A stretch of 64,000 nt of DNA from Halichoerus grypus (GCF_964656455.1 NC_135717.1:6944001-7008000); one strand, 5' to 3'; counted from the stretch's first letter, positions 1 to 12,740 are shown. Made by a program: numbers and translations. Notes: generated from the sequence alone by a model not told the origin.

Positions 1-59
1 GGGAGCCTGGAGTTGTTTACTAGACATCTGGTATGTGATCAAGACCCTAGATAGGTAAA

Positions 60-950
60 AGTGTAAAATCAGAAGGAGTGTCATTATAAACATGGTGAAA
101 TAAGAGTTTTCTACTGTCTCCCCTATCAAGACCAATAATGACAGTCACTGTGGATGAGAGGGCTTTTGTAAAAGTTCAGGTGTCTAGTGGAGAAGTTCCA
201 GCACACCCTTGGAGCAATTATGATCCAGCAATTCTATTTATGTTCACAAGAAACATATGAGAATATTCATAGCAGTTTTATTCATAATATTCCCAAAGTG
301 AAAAAGAAAATGCAAATATCCACCAGTGGAAGATTAGATAAGCAAGTTTTGGTATGTTCATACAATTGAATAACAACTAGCAAGAAAAAGAAAACGACTA
401 CTGATAAATGCAACAACATGAATGACTGTCAAAAATACAAGGTTGAGTGAAAAAAGCAAAACACAAAAGGCACATATTACATGATTCTTTTAGCATGAAA
501 TTCTAAATTCTTTTTTTAAGATTTATTTATTTATTTTAGAGAGACAGTGCAAGCAGGGGGAAGAGCAGAAGGAGAGGGAGAGAGTATCTCTAGCAGACTC
601 CCTGCTGAGCATGGAGCTGGATGCGGGGTTTGATCCCAGGACACTGAGATCATGACCTGCGCCTAAATCAAGAGTTGGATGCTTGATTGACTGAGCCACC
701 CAGGCACCCCTTAGTAAGAAATTCTAGAAGAGGCAAACTAATCTATGGTGATAGAAATCATAATAGCAGTTGGCTCTGGTGGAAGGGGCTGACCATAAGG
801 GAGCATGAGGGACATTCTGGAAATGTCCTTTATCTTGAATTGGGTGATGGTTTTACATATTACATACATTTGTCCAAATTAGTTATACACAAATCTGTGC
901 ATCTGACTATATGCAAACTATACCTCAATAAAAAGGAGAAAAAATAGGGA
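60..950 (+). mobile_element. Old L1 3' end (split by a SINE)
   Basis: Plus-strand L1 text such as ATTCATAGCAGTTTTATTC and the classic 3' end TGCAAACTATACCTCAATAAA near 915-930. A minus SINE at 511-710 splits it. Confidence 0.65.
511..710 (-). mobile_element. CAN SINE
   Basis: T-rich left end, GAGCCACCCAGGCACCCC right end; imperfect GAAATTCTA flanks. Confidence 0.9.
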
Positions 951-1144
951 CTAGAGAGAAGAAAAGAAAAACATGTATATTCATATAATTCATAACTAAA
1001 TTTTACACAATATCAACATAGTGGAGATGGTGGATAGGGTAAGATTAGGGGATGTGAGAGTATACTAAAGTATTTGTATTGTTCAAAGGGGAATATACAG
1101 ATAATGATATACTTCTTTTTGATGCTATTATGAATGAAATTGTT

Positions 1145-1400
1145 TTAAAATTTTATGTTTGGATTGTTCACTCATAGTGTTTAGGAATATAATTTATTTT
1201 TGCGTATTAATTTTGATTCTTGTGCCCTTGTTGAACTTGTTTATCAGCTCTAATAGTTTTTAGTGTATTCCTTAGAATTTTATTTATACAAGATCATGTC
1301 ATCTGGAAAATAGAGAGTTTTACTTCCTCCTTTCAAATCTACATGCTTTTTATTTCACTTTCTTACTTATTTTCCCTCACTACCTCCAGTACTATGTTAA
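1145..1400 (-). mobile_element. Old L1 ORF2 fragment
   Basis: Minus-strand RT-region text (ATCATGTCATCTGGAAAATAGAG corresponds to the FADD region), highly decayed. Confidence 0.6.
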
Positions 1401-1592
1401 AATCAATAAGGGGTAAGTAAACATAAGACATCAATAGAGGTAGGTAAACATAAGTACAAGTAATGAATATAAGACTAAAAATAGAATGTAAAAATGTTTA
1501 AAACATCAGGAAAAAAATTTGATTCATCCATTGGAAAGTAGGGAAGGAGAAAAAAAGAATGATAAATGGGAAATTTGAAATAAAACAGAAGA

Positions 1593-1786
1593 GGGCGCCT
1601 GGGTGGCTCAGTTGGTTAGGCGACTGCCTTCGGCTCAGGTCATGATCCTGGAGTCCCGGATTGAGTCCCACATCGGGCTCCCTGCTCAGCAGGGGGTCTG
1701 CTTCTCCCTCTGCCCTCTTCCCTCTCATGCTCTCTGTCTCTCATTCTCTCTCTCTCAAATAAATAAATAAAATCTTTAAAAAAAAA
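1593..1786 (+). mobile_element. CAN SINE
   Basis: TSD AAAACAGAAGA at 1582-1592 and 1787-1797. Confidence 0.93.
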
Positions 1787-2644
1787 AAAACAGAAGAAAC
1801 AATTCCTAATTTATACAGTCATTGCAATAAATGTCAATAGGTTAAACTCACCAATTAAAAGACAGTGGAGTGCAATCAAGAACATATACTCTGAGTGACA
1901 TCTCACTCCCAGAAAACAAAGACAAGAAGGGTCTGGGCTTACCACATCCAACCTCTCCTCCCAAACTCACCAGTCAGATTCAGTCTCTCTACCCCAGAAG
2001 GGAAATGAATGAAGAGTTTAGAACTGACAGAAACATTACACTAATGTCTGTCCCTCCTAGGTGGAAACATCAAAAGTGGGGAATAAGTGTTCTCTCCACC
2101 ACAACTTCTATAATATACAAAGAACTCTTACAAATTGATTAGAAAAAGATAAACAATCTCATAGACAAAGGGGCAAAAGTCATAGTCAATTTGCCAAATA
2201 GCCAGCCATAGGAACAGATGCTCCAATTCATTTGAAGCCAGAAAACTATAAATTAAAACAACAATGAGAAATAATTCTCTATTTCTGCCTGGAATGTGGA
2301 GGAAATGAAAGGAGAAAAAGAAATTATGCTCGTGAAACTTTGAAGCGTTCAAGCCTTTTTGGAAGGCAATCTGGCCATATCTATTAATATTTAAAATCCA
2401 TATACTTTTGAACCAGCAATTCTGGCTCTTAGATAGCTATCCTAGAGAAATAAAAGAACTTATTTGAAAGGAACAGGATATTTATTGCAGCATTGTTCAC
2501 AGTGGTCCCGACTGGAAACCAAACATATGTGTATCATTTGGGGGATTCTACCATGTTATGAAATGAAATGTTGATATGGAATAAAATTATAGTGGGTAAC
2601 TTGAAGTGTGAACATAAGGTATTACTAAATAAGAAAAGCAAGGT

Positions 2645-2814
2645 CAGGAGCCTGGGTGGTGCAGTCAGCTGAGAGTCTGACTCTTGGTTTTGGCTTGGGT
2701 CATGATCTCATGGTTGTGGGACTGGTGCTCTGTGGAGTCTGCTTGAGGTTCTCTCCCTCTGCCCCTCTAGCTTGTGTGCTCTCTCTCTCTGAAATAAATA
2801 AATAAATCTTAAAA
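2645..2814 (+). mobile_element. CAN SINE, older diverged type
   Basis: Head GCCTGGGTGGTGCAGTCAGC; TSD AAGAAAAGCAAGGT at 2631-2644 and 2815-2828. Confidence 0.9.
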
Positions 2815-2991
2815 AAGAAAAGCAAGGTGATGAAAGAAAGTATGGATTAAAGTATAGCACATTTCAAAACCAAGAAAAAAACCTATTTATTTATAAAGTA
2901 TATGCATATTATATAAGCACAGATACATAAATATATATATATATCTGTATGATAGCAATTGGATATGAAGAATATAGAAGGGTACACAGCA

Positions 2992-3195
2992 GGGGCGCCT
3001 GGGTGGCTCAGTTGGTTAAGCGACTGCCTTCGGCTCAGGTCATGATCCTGGAGTCCCTGGATCGAGTCCCGCATCGGGCTCCCTGCTCGGCGGGGAGTCT
3101 GCTTCTCTCTCTGACCCTAACCCCTCTCATGTGCTCTCTCTCATTCTCTCTCTCTCAAATAAATAAATAAAAATCTTTAAAAAAAAAAAAAAAAA
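2992..3195 (+). mobile_element. CAN SINE
   Basis: TSD GAAGGGTACACAGCA at 2977-2991 and 3196-3210; near-consensus body, so relatively young. Confidence 0.95.
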
Positions 3196-3303
3196 GAAGG
3201 GTACACAGCAGATAATAATATTGATCATATGTAGGACAGAAACAGGGGGATAGGGTGTTCATTTAGGAAGAAGAGATAGGGAGAAAGAAATTCATGACTT
3301 AAA

Positions 3304-3337
3304 ACGCACGCGCGTGCACACACACACACATGCACAC
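3304..3337. repeat. Alternating purine-pyrimidine (CG/CA) tract
   Basis: 34 bp of strict R/Y alternation, starting with ACGCACGCGCGTGCAC and continuing as CA repeats; Z-DNA-prone composition. Confidence 0.85.
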
Positions 3338-3538
3338 AAAGTATATGTGATATGATCCCATTCATGTAAAACTATACACATGTATACCTGAATGAATAAA
3401 GAGGTTCTTGAAAGGATGGTCACCAAACTGTTAGTTATCTCTCAAGACAATGAGATTTCAGGTGTCTTTTATTTTCCTCTTTATATTTCCATGTGTTACT
3501 CAAATTCAAATAAAAAGCATGTGTTATTTATATGATCT

Positions 3539-3720
3539 TTTTTTTTTAAGAGAAAGAGAGAGCATTGGGGGAGGGGCAGAAGGAAAGGGAAAGAGAGAAT
3601 CTCAAGCAGGCTCATCCAGCACGGAGCCCAACACAGGGCTTAATCTCATAACCCTGAGATCATGACCTGAGCTGAAATCAAGTGTCAGATGCTCAACGGA
3701 CTGAGCCACCCAGGTGCTCC
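3539..3720 (-). mobile_element. CAN SINE
   Basis: T-run, AGAGAAAGAGAGAGC body, CTGAGCCACCCAGGTGCTCC end. Confidence 0.88.
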
Positions 3721-4190
3721 TATACAATCACATTTTAACTGTGGAAATAAAAAGTGCACTTTTTGGGAGGAATTCCCTTCCTCCTCCATTGAGGCTAGAT
3801 CCCAAGAAAAGACAGGATTAAGTGAGGGCAAAGATAGGCATACCCCTAAGTACTGCCTTGGGGCTGGTGACATATTTAAGTCGGAGAGGACCAAGGACTT
3901 GAGGCAGGGGCTAAAGAAGGACCAGGTGGCCCAGGAGCAAAGCCAAGGGAGGGCCCAGAGGACTACTTACATAGGGCACACGGGCTTGGGGCTCTTTCAA
4001 GTTGTCTACAGCCAGAGAGAGATACCTCCACTGGAAACCTGGCCTGGAGCTTGAGAACCAGGCCTTCCACTGTCCAGCATGAATCCTGGGAATGGTAAAG
4101 AGCTCATTCTGCCAGATGCAGTGGGAACCTGGCTGTTGGGTAGGATGGGGGACCATCAAGCTGAGGATAAACTGAGATTCTTCTTGACCT
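3721..4190. other. Intergenic, nothing recognised
   Basis: Unique-looking sequence between SINEs. Open frames on both strands overlap each other and show no splice or family signal. Confidence 0.5.
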
Positions 4191-4200
4191 TCTGCATTAA

Positions 4201-4316
4201 TTAATTAATTAATTGATTGATTTAAACATGGGGCTTGAACTCACCACCCTGAGATCAATACCTGAGCTGAAATCAAGAGGTGGACGCTTAACTGACTGAC
4301 CCACTCAGGCACCTCA
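4201..4316 (-). mobile_element. Short old CAN SINE
   Basis: Short form lacking the CT-rich middle; TCTGCATTAA direct repeats at 4191 and 4321. Confidence 0.78.
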
Positions 4317-4504
4317 ACTGTCTGCATTAATTTCTGCCTGTTGTCTAATCCAGAACAGCAAAGAGCCCCAGGCCAAAGCAATAAAGCCAGTGAGTGGTGT
4401 TACCAATGTCATTATAGTTTTCCATATTATTGTCTCCAACAGTGCTCATGTGGAGACCAAGTGAATATATAATATGCAAGTGCAATTAAAATTATGAGGC
4501 CCCA

Positions 4505-4692
4505 GAGGCGCCTGGGTGGCTCAGTCAGTTGAGCATCTGACTCTTGATTTTGGCTCAGGTCATGATCTCAGGGTCATTAGATCAAGCCCCACGTCAGGCT
4601 CTGTGCTGAGCATGGAGCCTGCTTGGGATTCTCTCTCTCTCTCCCTCTCCCTCTGCCCTTCCCCTCTGCTCTCTCTCTCTAAAAAAGAAAAA
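4505..4692 (+). mobile_element. CAN SINE
   Basis: TSD AAATTATGAGGCCCCA at 4489-4504 and 4693-4708. Confidence 0.93.
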
Positions 4693-5019
4693 AAATTATG
4701 AGGCCCCATAAAAATGTGAAGCAATAATAACAGTAATAACAGTAATAGCAGCAACACAAGACACCTGGCAGATTTTTAGCTTCTGCCCAAATGAAGATGG
4801 GAGGCAGGGGGAAGTGTATGAAAGAGATTCAGTTCCCCAATGGCTATTAGCAAACTCCAGATACATTCCCATTCCATCTATTTTCTTGAAATGTGAGGAC
4901 TTGACCCTCAATTCTATTCACCCACACACCTCCTTCACCTTCATCAAGCACCTAGAAACTCTAGTCCTGCTTTCTTGTACCTATAATGTTGGACAGACTT
5001 CCTTAAAAATCTAAGAACT

Positions 5020-5225
5020 GGGGTGCCTAGGTGGCTCAGCCAGTTAAATGTGTGCCTTCAGCTCAGGTCATGATCCCGTGGTCTGGCATCGAGGCCCACG
5101 TCAGGCTCCCTGCTCAGCAGGGGAATCTGCTTCTCCCTCTCCCTCTGCCCCTCTCCCCCCTTGTGCTTGCTCTCTCTCTCTCTCTCTCAAATAAATAAAT
5201 AAATAAAGTCTTTTTAAAAATTAAA
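5020..5225 (+). mobile_element. CAN SINE
   Basis: TSD AAAAATCTAAGARCT at 5005-5019 and 5226-5240. Confidence 0.93.
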
Positions 5226-6219
5226 AAAAATCTAAGAGCTACTGGCACTGCTCTAATAAATGCAGTCATCCTACAGTCAGGCATCTGCTTCCAGATTATT
5301 ACCACATCATGTTTACTCAACATCTTATCAAATCTAAGGCAAGTCTAGTAAGAGACTTTCACTTGGGACAGAGCCAGGTATCTCTTCCCCAGCTTCACAA
5401 AGCAACTGCTACCTACTCTTTTATTCCTCCCCCTCCAGCTCCTCCTTTAGGAAGGAGCTTATGTTCTCTGCACTTACTTCTTGGGGCTGTTGGAAGACCT
5501 AGGAATCCCCACCACCCTCCCTTAGAAATTCCAGACATCCTACCACTCAATTGCTCCTTTCCACTCCTGGGACTAGGTTGTAGGCTCCATATTCTCCCCA
5601 ACACAGCTCTGGGACCTAGGCAGACACATTCAGCTACAGCAGACCAAGAAGACGAATCAATCTACCTAATTATAAATGCTGCCCAGGGAAAAGTCAAGTT
5701 GATGTCATAATGCAAACCCCAAAGGGATGCCAGCAAAGTCATGTCAGAGAAGCTTGTTCGGCTAATGGATGAATCACTACCGTACATAGACTTAAACATA
5801 CTTTTGAAATTTGGGTGGCAATCCGCAGGCATGGTTCCCCAGCCAGCACTGTGTTCGGGACCATCCAGATGATTGCCATGCATCAGGCAATGGTCAATAG
5901 GAGCAAAAAGGGAAATAAGAACCATGGTGGTCCTCTGCCACCCAATGCCACCTCCCTTTCCCCTTTCACCCAGTTCATGAATGAGAATGAGCCTGCAGGG
6001 ATATCATGAGGTAGGTTACAGAACCACAGGGTCAGCTATGGGCTTACTAGTGTAATACCACACTCCAAGATAGCTTAGCCATTATCCTTGGCTTTGCACA
6101 GTTGGATGCTGGCTACTGGCTTTCAGGGATGGACATCGGTATCCTATCCTAGAGATACTCCAATATTATAGAAATAAAAGGTCCATCTCACCTGCCCCCC
6201 CAACCATGAACCTGCTTCC

Positions 6220-6480
6220 AGTTTTCCACAGGGTTGCCAGTGCTAATTGCCATCTCTGAGGTCTCTTTCTCCTTGGCTTTCTCAAGTTTCCCAGCAGTAT
6301 TTGAAACTGTTGACTACGTTCTCCACCCTAAAGCCTTACCGGAGTCTCCTGTCTTCTTGACCACTTGGCACTGTCTCATACCCCCTTCTGTGGGCATTAT
6401 CCAATGTTCTATTTGTACATATCACTTTCTCAAAACCAGGCACCATATCTTGTGCCCTTCTTTGTATTCATTCCATACGA
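6220..6480 (+). mobile_element. L2-like LINE remnant
   Basis: Text like AGCAGTATTTGAAACTGTTGACTA corresponds to the RT segment AAFDTVDH of L2-type LINEs, heavily decayed. The open frame across it is not a gene. Confidence 0.45.
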
Positions 6481-7447
6481 CATTAAAGACAGTAATTTGC
6501 CCAGATTGTGATTTTAATCCATGCTTGACAAGTGGTTGCTTGACAAGTAGCCCAAATGCCCTGTTCCCTCAACCTGAGTCTGCCCATGTGTCTACTTCCT
6601 CTGCTCACATTTCCTTTCTGAAGCGTAAGCCTGCTTACCTCATCTCAGGATACCTCTCAGCTCTTTTTGCTCTTTCTTTTCTTCCTCTACAAAGTCCCCA
6701 AAGTCTTGTTTCCTCTCTTCATAGCAACTCACAGGGTAACGTCCTGCCAATGCTTCAAATATTGCCAAAGTGCAGCAGCTCCAAACATGGGGATGATGCA
6801 GCCAGTCGGGCACCCAGGATGAAGTCAAATGTGGAGAGAGGACAGCTGTAGTAGGAAAGAGAGCCACGCTTTATAGCAGAATAACCTTAGAGTCTGAAAA
6901 CACAACAGCAAAGAAGAAATGTGGGAATAAGTCTGCAGGAAAGAGGAGCTTAACCACTGTAGAACACTATGGTCCAAACCCCCAGACAAAGAATAATGAC
7001 TTCCTCTTCCCACTCACTAGAAAGCCTTTTCTACTGACATCTGTAGAACAAAACAACATACTGGGGAGAGGGCCATGCATGTCTCCTTTCTAAAGAGAAA
7101 CTAGACTTGAATCCCACACCTAAGCAGATGCGGGGAATGTGCAGGGGATGATGTCCTTGGTTAAAGACTGAGTGCTTTTTCCCTGAGTCTGAATTTTCAT
7201 TGTCTTCTTTGTACCACTCAAGCACTAAGAGGAGAAAAAGGGCTCAAGCTGGGAGAAGGGTTCCCAATGCTGTGGCTGTAGGAATTACATGAGAGGTTGG
7301 GGGAAAAAAGAAACGTTGAAATCCAGAGATTATATAGGAAAATATTATTTTGATTCTATTTCCAAAATATATAATACAAATTATTTGATCAGACAAAATA
7401 AGAAAGATTGATTTACAAAAAGGACCTCAGAAAGCAGAGAGGAAAGT

Positions 7448-7760
7448 ATTCCAGTCAGGGTCTGGTAAGGAGACAGAAATCCCACCAGATCAAACAGAGA
7501 ATTTAATATAAAGAATCATTAACTGGCTATACAGAGTTGTGCAAAGGTAACTGGAAAAGCAGAATGATAACACTACAGTGTTGTGTAGATTCCAACTGCA
7601 GGAAGCAGCCACCACCCTTGGGACTGAAGGAGCTGAGAGAAGTTGTTAGAATGATGAATACTAAGAAACATAGGAGTCCATGGAGATAACACTCAGACCT
7701 CTGCGGAAGGGCACTGCTCAACTCATTCTGAAAGTGTTGGAAAAACCACAAACTGGATCA
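7448..7760. repeat. Unclassified interspersed repeat, copy 1
   Basis: Shares diverged text with 18210-18360 (CAGAATTTAAT..., AAAGAATYATTAA, AACACTACAG). The family is not identified. Confidence 0.4.
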
Positions 7761-9384
7761 GCTTCTGCTCCTGCAAGGACCAGGTGCTGTCAGCATGAGG
7801 AGGGTAGCTGATGCTCACTGGAACAGGACACAAGCAGCAATCCCATAAGAAGCAAACGGGAATAGCAAGTCCCATTCTCTTTCCTGGAGCCTTGCCCTCT
7901 CCCTTTGGCATCCTCTATTAGAAGGTCCTAAGAGGCAACTAGCAGGTAGAGCAGAGATGTTTGCAGAGTCCCAGCCCCAGACTCACAAAGTCGAGCATAG
8001 AAGGCTAAGTTTGGAGCTGAGAGACAATTGTGTATCTAATGGCAGAGGTAGACAAACCAGTAATTGAACTTGTTGCTTAGAAATTGCTCCATGTGAGCAA
8101 TCAACTCAGCCTTAGGTTTTCTAGCAGCAAGGCCAACACGAAGGGATATAAAATGTTTTCTTTCCCAGTAAAGTTAAGCGTTCTGAACAAAAGATTCACA
8201 ACAGCTGTGTTTCAGTTCCAAAAAGGAAAGAAAACTGCATTATTATCATAGAAACCTAATAGAAACAGAAGAGGAAAGGAATCTACATATAGATGAAAGT
8301 TAACAGTAGACGATAAATGAGAATAAGGCAAAGTTACATCAAATCAGGTACTTACAACAACCAACCTCATCAGCTGGGGAAAACCTGTGGAAACAGCCAG
8401 GCTGGAGTTCCGATTGAGAGGCCTGCGTGCAGCGTCCTCCCGTCAGGTGAGACTTCCAACTGACCATCCCCAAAAGGGCCATATTTATAGGGCAAATAAC
8501 GGGGTTTGAAATCAAACATTTGTTCGCCTATGTGCAGTTTGGAGCGAGCTGCATTTCTATGTTATCATTTTTCTATATTTTCAAGGAGCTTGGGCTATGT
8601 GTGTCTGCCTCCCCTCCTGGATTCCATTTGGGGGGTCCAACCCAGCCTGGAGCAGGAGGGGATGTGGGACAAGATTTGTAGCTCTTGGCATCCAGAACAG
8701 AAGGGCCAGTTCTGACCTGGAGGCCAGATAATATATTTCAAACCACAAGAGTCCCAAGGTCATTCACACAGCATAAGTCTCACAAACAATATTCCTTAGC
8801 CTGCCTGTGCACATGTAGGTCCAGGCGGCCGGCTATGCGGGACAAATCACAAAAACATCTATCCATATAGAGCAGTAAGATACAGCTTTGGAGAAAAATG
8901 TTCTGTTAACTAAACAATAGAAGACATGGGAAGGGAAAGAGGGTTGTCTAGGGGAGAACCTGAGAGAACAAGGTCTCTAAGGGAATGGAATTTGGTTGAG
9001 TTGGGTCAGAGTTGACTAAGGGAGGGGAGTTGTGCTCAGGAGTTTGCAAGGTGGGGATCCAGCATGCTGGTTTCTTTCTGGGTCAGGGGTTTCCCTCACG
9101 GGCTATGGTCACTTTCAGTTAGCTCTTTCCTGAATTTTCAGGCAAGGCTAAGAGTTGAATACAAGTAAGTACTCATCTAAAACCATAGCCAGGAAGTGTC
9201 AAGCATCTACCTTTTCCCAGGGTATACATTGCAAGTCAAGGGCTCAAGCCCTGCTACTAGTCCAGGAAACCACTTTGGGCATAGTATACAAATCCTCAGG
9301 GATCTTCTTGCTTAATTTTGCTCTCTCACCTCTCCCCTCACCCCATCCCCATCTCAAAAATGTTGCCATGTGATTATATCATCC

Positions 9385-9570
9385 CTGGCCATCTCTGTTT
9401 CCCAGCCTGGAATGCCCTTCTATCTAGAATGTCCTAGAATGCTCTGTGCCTGGCTAATTCACAATCCTGTTTTAGAACTCAGCTCAAGTATCTTCCCTTT
9501 GTGGAATTCTTCCCTAGGCCCCAAAGGCTGGGCCACATGCCTATCCTGTATACTCTCATAGTTCACGAAC
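9385..9570 (+). mobile_element. L2 LINE 3' fragment
   Basis: Contains CCTGGAATGCCCTTCTA and CTCAGCTCAAGTATC, standard L2 3'-region text. Confidence 0.65.
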
Positions 9571-10099
9571 ACTTACCATATGAAACTGTAATTGCCAGTT
9601 ACCAGGGGCAGTATAATCACTTACTCTGATTAATCAGAGTTCTTACTTTGCAGAGACAGAAGATAATTCGGCTGAGTAAAGAATAATAGAAATTAATAGG
9701 AGGATTCTGTGTACCCCAAATATTGCTGGGAGACTTGAAAAGCAAGCTTGAATGCTAAGCTTCTAGGAATTATACCCTACACCATGCTCTGAACATAACT
9801 GCTGAGGCATCCACCATCCCTGCTGCTGCCTGACTGAGCAGTAGGAGATATTCCCACTATTGTTTACACCAAGGATGCCATTTTTGTGTCAGGAGCCTGA
9901 CCTTGCAACCACCGTTACTCTTGAAAGCCACGTACCTCTGATACCACCCTTACCAGCAAAATGGATTCTGTGGGGACCTTATTTTTCAAGTCACTCATGT
10001 CTGAATTGAAGGATGGGATATTATGGAAGCCGAGAGAAAAGAAGGTTTCATAAAGGAAGGAGTGGCCCATGACCACTGTTCACTTGCACTGGTGTGTGT
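9571..10099. other. Intergenic, nothing recognised
   Basis: No coding or repeat signature seen. Confidence 0.4.
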
Positions 10100-10310
10100 G
10101 CGCCCTCTCTCTTAAGAGAGAGAGAGCACAAGCAGGGAGGAGGGTCAGAGGGAGAGGAGAAGCAGACTCCCCGCTGAGCAGGGAGCTCGATGCGGGGCTC
10201 AATCCCAGGACCCTGAGATCGTGACCTGAGCCGAAGGCAGACACTTAACCAACTGAGCCACCTTAGGCGCGCCTAAATAAGTAAAATCTTTTTTAAAAAA
10301 ACCCAAAAAA
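10100..10310 (-). mobile_element. Minus CAN SINE nested in a plus SINE tail
   Basis: The minus copy occupies about 10121-10273. It is preceded by CCTCTCTCTCTT and followed by AAATAAGTAAAATCTTTTTT, which look like the two sides of a 5'-truncated plus SINE. Confidence 0.7.
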
Positions 10311-10350
10311 CTAACCAGTCCTACTTAGACAATAAAACTATCGATTGCAG

Positions 10351-10558
10351 GGGTGCCTGGGTAGCTCAGTCGTTAAGCGTCTGCCTTCAGCTCAGGTCAT
10401 GATCCCAGGGTCCTGGGATCGAGCCCCAAATTGGGCTCCCTGCTCAGCGGGAAGCCTGCTTCTCCCTCTCCCACTCCCCCTGCTTGTGTTCCTGCTCTCA
10501 CTATCGCTCTCTGTGAAATAAATAAATGAAATCTTAAAAAAAACCCCAAAAAACCAAA
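10351..10558 (+). mobile_element. CAN SINE
   Basis: Head GGGTGCCTGGGTAGCTCAGT; flanks ATYGATTGCAG on both sides. Confidence 0.9.
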
Positions 10559-10709
10559 ACAATTGATTGCAGAATCTGCATGTGGAACATTTACAAAAAC
10601 TGATTGTATACTGGGCCAAAAAGCAAGGCTCACCAAATCTCCAAAGATTTAAATTATATGAAATACATTCTCTGGTTACAATGGGATTCCATTAGAAATC
10701 AATGACAAA

Positions 10710-10900
10710 GGGCGCCTGGGTGGCTCAGTTGGTTAAGCGACTGCCTTCAGCTCAGGTCATGATCCTGGAGTCCTGGGATCGAGTCCCGCATCGGGCTCCC
10801 TGCTCAGCAGGGAGTCTGCTTCTCCCTCTGACCCTCCCCCCTCTCATGCTCGCTCTACCTCATTCTCTCAAATAAATAAATAAAATCTTTAAAAAAAAAG
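10710..10900 (+). mobile_element. CAN SINE
   Basis: TSD AGAAATCAATGACAAA at 10694-10709 and 10901-10916. Confidence 0.95.
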
Positions 10901-11130
10901 AGAAATCAATGACAAAAATAGTATTAATGGGAAGATGTTCATTATATCTCAGTTGAAACCAAATCAACTACAAATTCAGTATAATCACAATTATTCAATA
11001 TAATCACAATTATTCAATCTAATCACAAAATAATCCAACAGGAAATTTTTTTCAATTTCATAAATTGGTTAAAAGATTTCTATGGAAGCACAAAAGGCCA
11101 AAAAAAAAAAAAACCTGCCCAGGCCCCTTT

Positions 11131-11342
11131 ATTTTATTTTATTTTTTAAAGATTTTATTTATTTATTTATTTGAGAGAGAGAGAATGAGAGAGAGAGAGA
11201 GCACATGAGATGGGGGGAGGGTCAGAGGGAGAAGCAGACTCCCCACTGAGCAGGGAGCCCGATGCGGGACTCGATTCCGGGACTCCAGGATCATGACCTG
11301 AGCTGAAGGCAGTTGCTTAACCAACTGAGCCACCCAGGCGCC
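11131..11342 (-). mobile_element. CAN SINE
   Basis: TSD CCTGCCCAGGYCCYTTT on both sides (left 11114, right 11343). Confidence 0.93.
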
Positions 11343-12430
11343 CCTGCCCAGGTCCTTTTAAAGAAGAACAAAAGTGTAGATCTTGTCCACCAGAAATGCA
11401 GAATTAATACAGAACTATAGTAATGAAGACTGGGTGGTATTGGTGCTGGTATAGACAGACAGACTCACTGAACAGAATAGACAGCCCCAAAACAAACTGA
11501 TACACTGACACCTGATTTATGAGGAAGATGCACTGCAGAGCTATGGGGAATGGATGGACTTCTCATTTAATGTGCCAGGTCAATCAGGTATCCAAACATC
11601 CCAAACTTTTTTTTTTTTTAATGTTCTTTCATAAGTAATCCAGAGAAATTCAAATTAAAACCACATAAGTCACTACTACACACCCACAAATTTTGCCAAA
11701 TATTTAAAAATGATAAAATCTTTAAAGATGATAATATCAAATGCTGGCAAGAATGTGGAACAACAAGAGCTGCTTGTGAAAGAGTAAACAAGTAAAACCA
11801 CTTTTGAAAAATTGGCAGACTCCAATAAGTCAAAAGATATATCTACTCTCTGATCAGCAAACCACCACCAGGGGACACCCTACAGAAACATCTGTCCATG
11901 TAGGCTGTAAAGTTACAGGCACAAGAATACAGCAGTTTTTCATAATAGCCCATCAACAGTGGAAAGTAAAAATATAGTGTGATATAATCATACAATGAAA
12001 CACCATATAACAGTGGAAATGGACCAACTGCAATCATATGAAGAATATGGATGAATCTTAAATACTTTACTGAGCATAAGAAGCCAGACAAAACAGAATT
12101 CATAGTGTATGTTTTCATTTACATGAAGTTGTCAGGCAAAATGCACATGTATTGTTATAAGTTGGAAAAACCATTAAGAAAGACAAGGGCAAAACTATTA
12201 TAAAAGTTAGAATAATGAGTACATCTAGAACAACAGGAGAGAAGGAGGGGCTACAACTCGGGAGAAACAAGGTGTCAGGGGCTTCTGGAGTGAGGATCTT
12301 GTTCTCTTTCTTATTTTGGGTGGGAGTTATATGAATGATCATTTTATAACAATTTGTTAAACTGTTTTATGCATTTTCTGTTTTATATTTGCTAATAAAA
12401 TTTTAAGTAAAATTAGGTACATCCATTTTT

Positions 12431-12573
12431 ATATATGTGCATGCATACATATACATTTAAATCCTTATATTTGTAAAAATCCTTATATATGTATAAATCC
12501 TTATATTTGTATATGTACATGCATACATATACATTTAAATCCTTATATTTGTAAATCCTTATATTTGTAAAAA
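12431..12573. repeat. AT-rich minisatellite
   Basis: Five or so units of AAATCCTTATATTTGTAA, plus a repeated longer block ATGCATACATATACATTTAA (near 12441 and 12520). It lies within an L1 3' UTR. Confidence 0.85.
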
Positions 12574-12740
12574 GAAGTATCTGATGCATAAATAAACAAA
12601 ATAGTGGCCTATAGATGGAAGAGGAATGGAGTTTGAAGGGCAGGAATGGAAACAAGACTTCTCTTTGCATAATTTTCTGTACAGTTTTGCCTTTTGATTC
12701 ATGTATATGCAATACCTATTAAAAATTTAAATCTAAGAAG

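Larger units (their letters stand above)
2090..3538 (+). mobile_element. Old L1 3' part with two SINE insertions
   Basis: Plus-strand ORF2 C-terminal text (CAAAGAACTCTTACAAATTG) through to an L1M-type 3' UTR ending near 3530. It is interrupted by SINEs at 2645-2814 and 2992-3195. Confidence 0.65.
5241..9384. other. Intergenic, mostly unrecognised
   Basis: SINE-poor 4 kb. Apart from an L2-like patch (6220-6480) and an unnamed repeat (7448-7760, related to 18210-18360), nothing is recognised. Frames of 133 and 205 codons here lack family resemblance. Confidence 0.5.
10570..12740 (+). mobile_element. Old L1 ORF2 3' half and 3' UTR
   Basis: Collinear plus-strand ORF2 text, for example ACAGAACTATAGTAATGAAGA, down to the 3' UTR, which ends around 12740. 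It is interrupted by SINEs at 10710-10900 and 11131-11342 and by a minisatellite at 12431-12573. Confidence 0.7.

Noticed and set aside
5309..5710. 133-codon plus-strand frame
   Set aside because: No similarity, no codon-usage signal I could trust, and it lies in SINE-flanked intergenic DNA.
6234..6851. 205-codon plus-strand frame
   Set aside because: It begins in L2-like repeat text and has no recognisable domain, promoter or splice context.
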